Source: Halanaerobiales bacterium (GTDB lineage Bacteria; Bacillota; Halanaerobiia; Halanaerobiales; Halanaerobiaceae). Taken from it: a DNA stretch of 64,000 bases. The notes under the pieces were generated by a model, which was given only the letters and a program-made list of their open reading frames with translations, ran no database searches and was not told the origin of the DNA. Location: contig JADQBT010000034.1 of NCBI GenBank assembly GCA_016278485.1, positions 1-64,000 on the forward strand. Direction: 5' to 3'. This document shows positions 54,236-63,283 of this stretch, one piece after another (positions within the stretch are counted from its first letter, which is position 1; each line of letters starts with the position of its first letter). The translations under genes were made by a program, and so were the position numbers.

Positions 54236-55135
54236 ATGCATGGAGATGAAAGATATCAGGCCGGTAAAAGGGTTAGTATTATTAGCTTAGTAATTAACTT
54301 ATTTTTATCAGTTATAAAAATTACAGTAGGTTTTCTTTATAACAGTAAAGCTTTAATAGCAGATGGTTTTCATTCAGTATCAGATATGGCTTCAACCTTT
54401 GTGGTGATGTTAAGTATGAAATATTCTAAGGTGCCTCCAGATGAGAATCATCCCTATGGTCATGGAAAGGCCGAAGCTGTTGGAACAATAATTTTGTCGG
54501 TTACCCTAATTATTACGGGCTTTATTATCGCTAAAGATTCAATAAGTAGTATTTTTTCTGGTGCCATTGCTATGCCTGGGAATATAACCTTAATTGCTGC
54601 ATTAATATCTATTGGGGCAAAAGAAGCTCTTTATCAATATACTGTCAAGATTGGAGAAAAAATTAATAGTAAAGGTTTAATTGCAGATGCTCATCATCAC
54701 CGCTCAGATGCTTTTTCTTCAGTAGCAGCTTTAATTGGTATTGGTGGGGCTAGGCTAGGATATAAATTTTTCGATCCACTGGCTGGCCTTGTAGTTGCAA
54801 TATTGATTTTAAAGGTAGGGATAGAAATTTTAATTGATGCTTCTCATGAGCTAATGGATGGTATGCCTAATCAAGAAAAAATAGATAATATTTCACAACA
54901 TGCAAGTGAAATTAAAGGAGTTTTGACAGTAAGCGATGTGAAGGTGAGAAGTTATGGCCCAAGGACCGTTGTTGATTTAACTTTAGTGGTTAAGGATACA
55001 CTTTCTGTAATAGAAGGTCATGCTATTGCAAGCAAAGTTAAAGAAAAAATAATAGAAAAGCATGAAAATGTGGAGGAAGTGATGGTTCATGTTGATCCAG
55101 AAAAAATATACCTTCAGAACAAAGATAATCATTAA
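54236..55135 (+). CDS. Cation diffusion facilitator (CDF) metal exporter
   Basis: This 299-residue inner-membrane proton/metal antiporter has six helices. The metal site motifs are ALIADGFHSVSD (helix 2) and GLIADAHHHRSDAFSS (helix 5), with His/Asp ligands. A cytoplasmic domain from about 205 ends in a His-containing VMVHVDPEKIY segment. It exports zinc, iron or manganese, or cobalt in relatives. The DnaA-box-rich spacer follows, then corA, so this stretch of the window is rich in metal transport genes. Confidence 0.93.
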   Translation: MHGDERYQAGKRVSIISLVINLFLSVIKITVGFLYNSKALIADGFHSVSDMASTFVVMLSMKYSKVPPDENHPYGHGKAEAVGTIILSVTLIITGFIIAKDSISSIFSGAIAMPGNITLIAALISIGAKEALYQYTVKIGEKINSKGLIADAHHHRSDAFSSVAALIGIGGARLGYKFFDPLAGLVVAILILKVGIEILIDASHELMDGMPNQEKIDNISQHASEIKGVLTVSDVKVRSYGPRTVVDLTLVVKDTLSVIEGHAIASKVKEKIIEKHENVEEVMVHVDPEKIYLQNKDNH

Positions 55136-55145
55136 ATAATATAAG

Positions 55146-55378
55146 TTATCCACAATCTACTAACAATACGACTACCTTATCCACAGCTTTTACACAAAAA
55201 ATTCACAACAATTGTGGATTTTTCTTTGCTTATCAACAGGTTATTAACAAACTGTTGATTAATGCAAATGATTATTATTAATAATTAGACAAAAATATTA
55301 AGATTATGACAATTTGGTTAGGTGTTGAAGCTATTTATGTCAGATAACTGTTTTTTATGACAGAGAGGGATATCCACA
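55146..55378. other. DnaA-box cluster in CDF-corA spacer
   Basis: Perfect TTATCCACA boxes lie at 55146-55154 and 55177-55185. Single-mismatch boxes lie at 55230-55238 (TTATCAACA) and 55370-55378 (ATATCCACA). Weaker ones include 55213-55221 on the minus strand and 55253-55261. An inverted repeat ATCAACAG/CTGTTGAT and an AT-rich stretch (55261-55310) lie between. The 291-base spacer 55136-55426 holds no gene. The last box overlaps the likely -35 of corA, whose TATAAT is at 55391-55396. No dnaA or dnaN lies in the window, so an origin-like or DnaA-titrating site is inferred. Confidence 0.6.
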
Positions 55379-55426
55379 GTTTTCTGGAATTATAATTGTA
55401 GTAATTAATCGAAAAGAGGTGCGCAA

Positions 55427-56482
55427 ATGAGAAGATTTTCTCGTGTAAAATCAAGTGAGATTGGACGAGCTCCTGGTCTTTTAGTTGAAATGAATAATAA
55501 ACTGGCAGATTCAGAGATTGAAATAATCGAATATAATGGACAAGAGTATAATAAAACTAAAGTTGACAAGCTTTCTCAATACAATTTTTCGGATGATGAT
55601 CAAACAGTTACCTGGATTAATATCATTGGACTAAACGATATTGATCTAATTAAAAAAACAGGAGAGATATTTGGCTTACATTCTCTAACACTTGAAGATA
55701 TCATAAATACTAGACAACGACCTAAAAAAGAGGATTTTGACAATTATATGTTTATAGTCTTAGATATGCTCAATTATGGTGGAGATTTTATAGATTCTGA
55801 GCAGGTGAGTATAATTCTTGCTAAAAATTGGGTGATTTCATTTCAAGAACATTCTGGTGACAATTTTGATCAGATCAGGGAAAGGATTGCTATCGGAAAC
55901 GGACAGATCAGAAATAGAAAAGCAGATTATCTTGTTTATGCTCTTCTTGACTCAATTGTTGATAATTATTTTAGTGTATTAGAGAAAATTGAAGAACAAA
56001 TTGAAAAAATTGATGAAAAAGTTCTCGATGATCCTGGTCCGAAAGCTTTAGAAGTTATTCAAACTATGAAACAGGAAATAATATTTTTAAAAAAAACAAT
56101 TTGGCCACTTAGTCCTTTATTTAATAGCCTTCTGAGAATAGAATCTTCATTAATTAGGAACTCTACTGATATCTATTTGCGGGATATTTATGATCATGTG
56201 GGTCAAATTATTGATGAAATAGAGGTGGCTAGGGACATGTTGGGTTCAATGCTAGATATTTATTTAGTAACTAAAAGTAATAGAATGAATGAAGTAATGA
56301 AGGTATTAACTATCATTTCAACTATATTTATTCCTTTAACTTTTATTGTAGGAGTTTATGGTATGAACTTTAGCAATATGCCTGAACTAAGCTCAAAATG
56401 GGGTTATCCAACTGTCTGGATAGTAATGGTAGTAATAGCTGTTGTTCAGTTAATATATTTCAAGTGGAAGAATTGGTTATAA
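55427..56482 (+). CDS. corA: CorA-family magnesium/cobalt channel
   Basis: This 351-residue pentameric divalent-cation channel has a large cytoplasmic N-terminal domain to about 285. Two C-terminal helices are separated by the invariant YGMNF pore-mouth motif (VGVYGMNFSNMPE). The tail is positively charged (KWKNWL). AAAGAGGTG precedes the ATG. Its stop codon overlaps the start of the DUF445 gene by one base, so the two are translationally coupled. Confidence 0.94.
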   Translation: MRRFSRVKSSEIGRAPGLLVEMNNKLADSEIEIIEYNGQEYNKTKVDKLSQYNFSDDDQTVTWINIIGLNDIDLIKKTGEIFGLHSLTLEDIINTRQRPKKEDFDNYMFIVLDMLNYGGDFIDSEQVSIILAKNWVISFQEHSGDNFDQIRERIAIGNGQIRNRKADYLVYALLDSIVDNYFSVLEKIEEQIEKIDEKVLDDPGPKALEVIQTMKQEIIFLKKTIWPLSPLFNSLLRIESSLIRNSTDIYLRDIYDHVGQIIDEIEVARDMLGSMLDIYLVTKSNRMNEVMKVLTIISTIFIPLTFIVGVYGMNFSNMPELSSKWGYPTVWIVMVVIAVVQLIYFKWKNWL

Positions 56483-59400
56483 TGAGTCAAATAGTTAGTA
56501 TATTATCAAAAATTTTGGCTGGTGGAGTGACTGGTTATATTACTAATAATTTAGCAGTCAAAATGATTTTCAAAAAATACGGACCGTTTGGTGGAGTAGT
56601 TTTAAAGACTAAAGATGAGTTCATTAGTAGTATTGCAGAGCTTGTAGAGTCAGATTTAATTAATCATGAAACATTAGAAGATGAGTTTGCTGATCCTAAA
56701 TTCAAAAAACAAATAGTGAATCTGGTAGATGATTTTTTAAATAAATATCTATTAGATAATTTAGGTGAAAAGAGATTGGGTCAGATACCTGGTATAGAAA
56801 AAAGCAAAGCATTGCTTGTTGATTATTTGTTGGAAAATGGAGAAGAGACTTTTTCGGCTCTATTTACGCCAGTCTGGGAAGAAGTGGCAGTAGATGAATT
56901 AATATTGGAGAAACAATGCCAACATATTTTAACTCAATTATATAATCAATTGCTGATGTTGATAAGTGATGACTTTATTGAAGATAATATGTACAATATC
57001 TATCAAGAAATTGCAGATTATAAATTGGCAGAGTTGCTAGATGATCAAATCATTGAACAAGTTGAGAATGAACTTTTTGATTTCTTCAATTTAACAATTA
57101 ATGATCTAGCTGAATTTAAGATTTCAAATTATTTATCCTTAGAAGAATTTATAGACAAAATTAAAGAGCTTTTACTTTCAGATAAATTTAACTACCAAAA
57201 TCTATTAAATGAAATATGGGTTGAAATTAAAACTTCTTTAGATGATTCACCATATAAATTATCATATCTTTTGAATGGGCAAGAACAAAAATTACTAAGT
57301 GATGATTTAGTCGAATGGTTACCACAATTAGTTGATGAATCATATATTTACTTAAATGATATACAGTCTGAAATAGAGGTTGAATTAGATGAGATTATAT
57401 TAGAAGAATTACAGTCTGGGTCTGGCCTGCAGAGAATGGTAAAAGGGAAAATAGAAGAAATTTATCAGTCAAAAAAAGAGGCGGGATGGACAGTTACAGA
57501 GGTCTTGTTGGATCAACTTTACCAAAAGTATCCTCCAAATAGTTTTGCTAATAAAAGGGTAAATGTTCTTTTAAAGCAAATATTAGAAACTCCAATTGGC
57601 GAGGTGGTAAAGGAGTTTCCTGAGAAGTTAAATTGTAAGACTGATATTTTAATAGATCATTTTGCTAATAATGAATTTGATAATTTTTCTGAAAAAATTG
57701 ATGCTTTAGTAATTTACATATTGAAAATTTTAGTCCAAGATAAAGAATCGATTTCAAAGTTAATCAGAATATTAAAAGATAAAAAGATAAAGAGTTATCT
57801 AACTGAAGAACAATTTGCGGAACTTGCTCCTGTGTTAAGGGATTTAATAGTACGAACTCTTACTGAAAAAAAATCAGAAATTGTAAATCATCTTAACGGG
57901 CAAATTTATAGGAAGCTTTCTGGAGTTAAGTTGATAGATCTATTTGAGCAGATTGAGCATTTAGATATCAATCAGGAACTTAATTCAATAATTATTAATA
58001 AGATTAAGAATTATAATTTTTCAAGTAGTAATCAACCACTTTATCAATATCTAATTGAGTTTACTGCAGATAAAGATTTCCCTGCTAAACTAACTGATTT
58101 TTTATTAGATCTCTTTTATGAAAATTTACCTGAAATGTTGGAAGGGAAAATTGCTAATACAGTAGCTGCTAATTTAAATAAATTAAGTGAACAAGAGGTC
58201 CAAGCAACTGTGGAAGAGTTTATGGGGAAAGAATTACAACCAATCACCTATTTTGGTGCTTTGTTGGGTATGCTAGCAGGATTATTATTTGCTATATTTG
58301 GAGGAGTAGACCTTAACTATCTAGGATCATTTTTGCTTTATGGTATGGTTGGTTGGTTAACAAATGTGATAGCAATTTGGATGGTCTTTCAACCTTATGA
58401 AAAAAAGAATTTGTTGGGGGTTGATATACCTTTGACACCAGGATTGGTTGCTAAAAATAAAGCCAATTTTGCAAAATCTCTGGCCAAATTTATTGACAAG
58501 AAATTATTGACGGCAGGTTCAATAGCAGAAAACTTTAAAAATAATCGAGCAAAGTTAGAAAAAAATATTTTAGCAGATATCAATAAGAATAATTTCAAAT
58601 TGCTGGATAGAATATTACAAAACAATACTAATTTTGCTGCTGATAGAACAGCTGATATATTGCTAGAATTTCCTGAAAAAAACGCTGAACAATTAGTTGC
58701 AATATTAAACAAACAGAGTAGTCATATTATGCAAGATAAATTACCAGAGTTGATAGATGATCTTACTATAAAAGGTAAACAAGAAGTCTTTTTGTCTTTT
58801 CTACCTGATGAAATAGAGATTGATTTAAATGGGTTAATACAAAAAAATACTAATAATATAAAAAAGTTTTTAAATAAAATAATTAAATTAATTAGCAAAG
58901 ATTTAGAAGTGAATAATCTGGAAATTACCCAAAAATATTTTAATGGTTTTGTACAAGTATATTCTGAAAAAAAATTAAATAGTTTTTTAAATGAAGAAGA
59001 TCTAATTAATTTAATTAGAAAAGAATTTATTGGTAATTTTAAGATAAATCCTGCTAATCTAATAAAAGATAATAGTGATAGTCTAGCCGAATATAGTTTT
59101 GAGGCTGGTTGGAAAGTGTTAATTGAAAATAAAGAGATTATTAAAAAAAATGCAAGGCGTCAAATTTTTGCTTTAATTGAAAAAGAAAAAGAAAATCAGA
59201 AAACGGGTATTTTAAGTGGGATTTTATTTGATGGAGCAATAGCGTTGGCTGGTGTAGATCAAATGGTTGATAGAATAATTGATCGCTTTTTTAAGGAAAA
59301 GTTGCCTATTTTATTAAACAGACATCAGAGTAAATTGCAAGATATCATTATAAAACAAATTAAAGAAGGACTATTAAGAAAAGAAGAACTTGGTTTTATT

Positions 59401-60195
59401 AATCAGAGCTGGCAGCCTGGAGAAAATTTATTAGATATAATTGAAGAACCAATCCTGAATTATTATCAAACATTAAAGTTCGTGAATTTATTTGATCTAT
59501 TCTTTCAAGATGAGAGTGGAATGAATAATTTTTCTAGGCAAACTTTAGCTCCTTTAGTCGAAAATATTGCGAGACAAATAAATAATAATGCAAATCTGAT
59601 CAGTGAGCAGTTTGTCGTTTATAGCAAGGAGAAAATTGCTAGTAACAATTTTAAACCTGGGGTTAATATAAGTGACCGTCAAGTTGCTGATCTTGTTAAA
59701 AAGATCATTAAAAAAGGCTTATCTGAAGAGGTGCTTAGCCAGTTTAAAGATAATTTTGTGCGATTAATAAGGGGAAAGAGAGAGCAGTTTAATGTTAACA
59801 TATTTTCAGAGCAAATATTAATGGGATCATTAGAAAATATTTTTAACTCCACTCGTAAAGATAAATTAAAGCAAAAATGGGTAGCAAATCTTGACCAGGA
59901 ATATGAGCGTTTGTTTACTAATATGTTTAGAGAATTACCACCTGAACTTCACTTATACGTTAGTGAATTGTTACTGAGAAGTGGTTTTGATAGCTTAGAA
60001 AATAATATTGTAAGTATTTTTAACAGTGTTAAAATCAAAGAGATTGCTGTTGCTGAAGTAGAGGCAATGCAGGCAGAGGAGATTGAGATTTTATTTAATT
60101 CTTTTGCAGGAAAATATTTTAAGAGATTAAAGCAATATGGTTGGTTTGGTGGAGGTTTTGGCCTGTTGGCTGAGCTATTACGCTCCTACTTTTAG
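56482..60195 (+). CDS. Very large DUF445-family membrane protein with internal duplication
   Basis: This is a 1237-residue protein, about three times the usual DUF445 length. Two family-type modules are visible. One starts at residue about 8 (GGVTGYITNNLAVKMIFKKYGPFGG...). The second starts at about 590 (LLGMLAGLLFAIFGG, then GWLTNVIAIWMVFQPYEKK). The parts between are long, charged, predicted helical repeats. A third membrane-active helix (YGWFGGGFGLLAELL) ends it. DUF445 (YheB/YtxB-like) has no firm function. ATG 56482 overlaps the corA stop. The alternative in-frame start lies inside corA in another frame and is not used. Confidence 0.8.
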   Translation: MSQIVSILSKILAGGVTGYITNNLAVKMIFKKYGPFGGVVLKTKDEFISSIAELVESDLINHETLEDEFADPKFKKQIVNLVDDFLNKYLLDNLGEKRLGQIPGIEKSKALLVDYLLENGEETFSALFTPVWEEVAVDELILEKQCQHILTQLYNQLLMLISDDFIEDNMYNIYQEIADYKLAELLDDQIIEQVENELFDFFNLTINDLAEFKISNYLSLEEFIDKIKELLLSDKFNYQNLLNEIWVEIKTSLDDSPYKLSYLLNGQEQKLLSDDLVEWLPQLVDESYIYLNDIQSEIEVELDEIILEELQSGSGLQRMVKGKIEEIYQSKKEAGWTVTEVLLDQLYQKYPPNSFANKRVNVLLKQILETPIGEVVKEFPEKLNCKTDILIDHFANNEFDNFSEKIDALVIYILKILVQDKESISKLIRILKDKKIKSYLTEEQFAELAPVLRDLIVRTLTEKKSEIVNHLNGQIYRKLSGVKLIDLFEQIEHLDINQELNSIIINKIKNYNFSSSNQPLYQYLIEFTADKDFPAKLTDFLLDLFYENLPEMLEGKIANTVAANLNKLSEQEVQATVEEFMGKELQPITYFGALLGMLAGLLFAIFGGVDLNYLGSFLLYGMVGWLTNVIAIWMVFQPYEKKNLLGVDIPLTPGLVAKNKANFAKSLAKFIDKKLLTAGSIAENFKNNRAKLEKNILADINKNNFKLLDRILQNNTNFAADRTADILLEFPEKNAEQLVAILNKQSSHIMQDKLPELIDDLTIKGKQEVFLSFLPDEIEIDLNGLIQKNTNNIKKFLNKIIKLISKDLEVNNLEITQKYFNGFVQVYSEKKLNSFLNEEDLINLIRKEFIGNFKINPANLIKDNSDSLAEYSFEAGWKVLIENKEIIKKNARRQIFALIEKEKENQKTGILSGILFDGAIALAGVDQMVDRIIDRFFKEKLPILLNRHQSKLQDIIIKQIKEGLLRKEELGFINQSWQPGENLLDIIEEPILNYYQTLKFVNLFDLFFQDESGMNNFSRQTLAPLVENIARQINNNANLISEQFVVYSKEKIASNNFKPGVNISDRQVADLVKKIIKKGLSEEVLSQFKDNFVRLIRGKREQFNVNIFSEQILMGSLENIFNSTRKDKLKQKWVANLDQEYERLFTNMFRELPPELHLYVSELLLRSGFDSLENNIVSIFNSVKIKEIAVAEVEAMQAEEIEILFNSFAGKYFKRLKQYGWFGGGFGLLAELLRSYF

Positions 60196-60227
60196 TTGTA
60201 TATTAAAAAAATGATATATTTGGTATA

Positions 60228-60285
60228 TTGACACTGCTAATTGCCTATCCTATAATGGAAACAGATTAAATGCAAATCATTTGCA
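60228..60285 (+). promoter_or_regulatory. Promoter and 7-1-7 operator of metal importer operon
   Basis: TTGACA (60228-60233) and TATAAT (60251-60256) have 17-base spacing. TGCAAAT-C-ATTTGCA (60271-60285), a perfect 7-1-7 inverted repeat, lies about +8 to +22, just before the ribosome site. The geometry matches Fur/Zur/PerR operators, and a Fur-family gene closes the operon. Confidence 0.75.
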
Positions 60286-60301
60286 GAAAGGATAGTTGAA
60301 A

Positions 60302-61186
60302 ATGCAATTTATAAATAAGCAGTTCCAAGTAGTGTCTCTGATTATGTTTTTATTATTTTTTGTTTTAATATTTACTAATATGGCTGTTGCTGCTAAGCCC
60401 GTTGTAGCAGTCGGTATTGTTCCACAACAAAATTTTGTTGAAAAGATAGCTGGTGATAGGGTAGATATAGTAACGATGATACCTTCAGGTTATAGCCCTG
60501 GTAATTATGCTCCTTCACCAAAAGAAATGTTAAAGTTTAGTGAGGCTGATCTCTACTTTATGATGGGAGTGCCAGCCGAAAGAGATAATATTTTAACTAA
60601 AGCTAAAGATATGAATCCGGATTTAAAAATAATTAGATTAGATAAAATGGTTGCAGAAAAATTTCCTGTGCGTGAGTTTGCTCCAGGGAAAAGGGACCCG
60701 CATATTTGGCTTTCTCCTCTAAGAACAAGTTTTATGTTGAAAGTAATCGCAACTGAGTTAGCAAGGCTGGATCCAGCTAATCAAGCATTATATGAAGAAA
60801 ACTTAGCAGGTTATTTAAAAGATTTACAAGAGACTGATCAGCATATTAAAGAGCAGTTGTTAGAACATAAAGAAAAGACAATTCTTGTTTTTCATCCTGC
60901 CATAGGTTATTTCACAGATGAATATGGATTGAACTTGCTGACAATTGAAGAAGGTGGAAAAGAAGCAACTCCCAGAAGGATGCAAGAAGTGATTGATCAA
61001 GCTAGAGAAAAAGGAATTAAGAATGTTTTTTATCAGCAAGAAATAGATAGCAGGAAAACTCTTGCTGTAGCCAATGAATTAGGAGGAAAGACAATCCAAA
61101 TTAATCCTCTGGCTGCAAATTATTTAGCTAATTTAGAAGAAATGGCATATTTATTTCACAAAACTTTGCTTGGCAGGAATGATTAA
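60302..61186 (+). CDS. ZnuA/TroA-like metal-binding protein of ABC importer
   Basis: This 294-residue periplasmic binding protein for zinc or manganese has a signal peptide at 1-~31 (AVA-AK) without a lipobox. Metal ligands recognisable are His in DPHIWLSP, His in VFHPAIGYF and Asp/Glu in QQEIDSRK. The first ligand, usually in a PHxYEPSP motif, reads GNYAPSP here, so the histidine is missing. There is no His-rich loop. ATG 60302 has AAAGGA about 9 bases upstream; a TTG at 60296 is too close. The ATPase gene starts directly after the stop. Confidence 0.88.
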   Translation: MQFINKQFQVVSLIMFLLFFVLIFTNMAVAAKPVVAVGIVPQQNFVEKIAGDRVDIVTMIPSGYSPGNYAPSPKEMLKFSEADLYFMMGVPAERDNILTKAKDMNPDLKIIRLDKMVAEKFPVREFAPGKRDPHIWLSPLRTSFMLKVIATELARLDPANQALYEENLAGYLKDLQETDQHIKEQLLEHKEKTILVFHPAIGYFTDEYGLNLLTIEEGGKEATPRRMQEVIDQAREKGIKNVFYQQEIDSRKTLAVANELGGKTIQINPLAANYLANLEEMAYLFHKTLLGRND

Positions 61187-61957
61187 ATGAGATATGCAAT
61201 TGAATTAGAAGATGTTAGTGTCAAGCTGGGAGAACAACTTGTTTTAAGTAATATTTCGATGCAGATTCCAGAGAAGGATTTTTTGGGTATCATTGGACCA
61301 AATGGTGGAGGAAAGACTACTCTGTTAAAGACAATTTTAGGGATAATAAAACCTGTTAATGGCAATATAAAGATTTTGGGTGATAAAAATTATGATCGCA
61401 AGAAGATGATTGGTTATGTACCACAAGCTTCTTTATTTGACAATAATTTTCCAATTAGTGTTCTGGATGTAGTATTGATGGCCAGGTTGCCGAGTGGTTT
61501 AAACTGGTTTCATAATTACAGTAGAGATGATATCTTAGCAGCTGAATCAATTTTGGACAAACTTGATATTTTAGAATTAAAAGACAGGCAGATTGGTCAA
61601 TTATCGGGAGGGCAGCTACAACGGGTCCTGCTGGCCAGGGGACTTGCTGTTGATCCTGAGATTTTATTACTAGATGAACCTACGGCCAGTGTAGATGCTG
61701 CTAATACTTCACTAATTTATAGTCTTTTAAACGAACTAAATAGGGAGAAGACCATCATTGTAGTTACACATGACCTAGCAGCCGTTTCATCATATTTCAA
61801 TAATCTGGCCTGTTTAAATAGGAAGCTACACCATCATGGAAGTAAAGAACTTAATAAAGAGACAACAGACCGGGTTTATGGTTGTCCAGTTGATCTAATA
61901 GCACATGGACAACCCCATAGAGTTTTTGCGGCACATGAGGACTGGTTAGATGATTAA
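61187..61957 (+). CDS. Metal ABC importer ATPase (ZnuC-like)
   Basis: This 256-residue ATPase drives uptake by the adjacent permease. Walker A is GPNGGGKTT, the signature LSGGQLQR, Walker B ILLLDEPTASVD and the H-loop VVTHDL. The C-terminal tail after about 215 holds His-rich bits (LHHHGSKE and HGQPHRVFAAHEDW), common in ZnuC-type proteins. Start and stop abut znuA-like and overlap the permease by 8 bases. Confidence 0.93.
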   Translation: MRYAIELEDVSVKLGEQLVLSNISMQIPEKDFLGIIGPNGGGKTTLLKTILGIIKPVNGNIKILGDKNYDRKKMIGYVPQASLFDNNFPISVLDVVLMARLPSGLNWFHNYSRDDILAAESILDKLDILELKDRQIGQLSGGQLQRVLLARGLAVDPEILLLDEPTASVDAANTSLIYSLLNELNREKTIIVVTHDLAAVSSYFNNLACLNRKLHHHGSKELNKETTDRVYGCPVDLIAHGQPHRVFAAHEDWLDD

Positions 61958-62762
61958 AGCAATTTTTACGTATACATTTTTACAGAATGCTGTATTAGGT
62001 GCATTATTGACAAGTATTGTTTGTGGCTTAATTGGTACGATTATTGTGGAAAAAAAATTAGTGATGATGAGTGGTGGGATTGCACATACTTCTTTTGGTG
62101 GAATTGGCCTTGGCTATTATTTAGACATTGAACCAATCTTTGGGGCACTGTTTTTTTCAGTTCTGGCTTCAATGGGGATAGCTAGTATTAAACGTAACAG
62201 TAGGACCGGTTCAGATACTCTAATTGGGATATTCTGGGCAATAGGTATGGCTTTAGGAATTTTATTTATTTCCTTAACTCCTGGCTACCCACCTGATATT
62301 TCATCTTATCTCTTCGGAGATATCTTAACAATCACAACTTTAGATTTGCAGGTAATGTTAGCGGCAACCATTCTAATTTGTATTGTTATAGTCGGACTTT
62401 TTAATTACTGGAAGGCCTATCTTTTTGATGAAGAGTTTTTAGAGGTGCTAGGGGTTAATACTAAGTTCTTAGAGTATTTTTTATTTATCTTGATTGGTTT
62501 AACTATTGTAATTTTAATTAGACTAGTCGGGATTATTTTAGTAATAGCTATGTTGACAGCTCCTCCTGCTACTGCTCGTCTTTTTACTAATGATTTAAAA
62601 AAATTGATGTTTTATGCCAGCTTATTAGGAATCTTTTTTTCGATGACTGGTTTATGGTTTTCTTATAATCTTAATATCTCATCAGGAGCAGCTATTATCT
62701 TACTGGCAGGATTAAGTTATTTTCTTTCTTATTTTATTAAAAAATTGGTTAAACTAGATTAA
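61950..62762 (+). CDS. Metal ABC importer permease (ZnuB-like)
   Basis: This is a 270-residue ABC-3 family permease with about eight helices. The block SGGIAHTSFGGIGLGYYL near residue 41 and the helix VGIILVIAMLTAPPATARL near 193 are family signatures. It dimerises to form the pore. It overlaps the ATPase gene, and the Fur-family regulator follows after 14 bases. Confidence 0.93.
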   Translation: MIKAIFTYTFLQNAVLGALLTSIVCGLIGTIIVEKKLVMMSGGIAHTSFGGIGLGYYLDIEPIFGALFFSVLASMGIASIKRNSRTGSDTLIGIFWAIGMALGILFISLTPGYPPDISSYLFGDILTITTLDLQVMLAATILICIVIVGLFNYWKAYLFDEEFLEVLGVNTKFLEYFLFILIGLTIVILIRLVGIILVIAMLTAPPATARLFTNDLKKLMFYASLLGIFFSMTGLWFSYNLNISSGAAIILLAGLSYFLSYFIKKLVKLD

Positions 62763-62776
62763 AGTAGGTGAAATAA

Positions 62777-63193
62777 TTGCAGAAATTATTAGTCTGGGAA
62801 AATAAATTAAGGGATAAAAATATTAGGGTTACTAGTCAAAGGATTGCTATTATAGAAGTGCTCTTAAAAGAGGCTATTCCTTTAGCTGCAGGTGATATAT
62901 TTGCTAAAATAAAAAATAGACCTGAGCTGAAATTATCTACTGTTTACCGCAATTTAAATTTATTAGTAGATGAGAGATTGGTACGAAAACTAAATTTCAA
63001 AGGGAAGGGGACAGTCTTTGAATTATTAGAAGATCATCATCAGCATTTGATCTGTCTAGAATGTGGTGATGTAAAGTCAATTCAGTGTCCCTTACAAAAC
63101 TATGAAGAAGAGTTGCATAATGATACAGGGTATGAATTATATGATCATAATATAGAATTTTACGGTGTTTGTCCGGCCTGCAAAAACAGTTAA
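62777..63193 (+). CDS. Fur/Zur-family metal-dependent repressor
   Basis: This is a 138-residue winged-helix repressor. HTH region about 15-80 has LSTVYRNLNLLVDERLVRKL. The metal domain has DHHQHLICLECG followed by a second CPAC near the end, giving the two CxxC structural zinc sites. It starts with TTG 62777, 5 bases after GTAGGTGA. Encoded with a zinc-type importer and facing a 7-1-7 operator at the operon start, it is most likely Zur and autoregulated. Iron (Fur) or peroxide (PerR) sensing cannot be excluded by eye. Confidence 0.9.
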   Translation: MQKLLVWENKLRDKNIRVTSQRIAIIEVLLKEAIPLAAGDIFAKIKNRPELKLSTVYRNLNLLVDERLVRKLNFKGKGTVFELLEDHHQHLICLECGDVKSIQCPLQNYEEELHNDTGYELYDHNIEFYGVCPACKNS

Positions 63194-63283
63194 TGTTTAG
63201 TGAATTAATAAACTTTATATTTTAGGCAGGATTTTGTTAATAGATATTGAAATATTGATAGTAATATTAAGGAGGTCGCATGG

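Noticed and set aside
56398-56481. In-frame upstream extension of the DUF445 gene
   Set aside because: It overlaps corA in another frame and encodes a Cys/Asn/Ser-rich stretch unlike the family. The overlap start TAATG at 56482 gives the expected membrane start.
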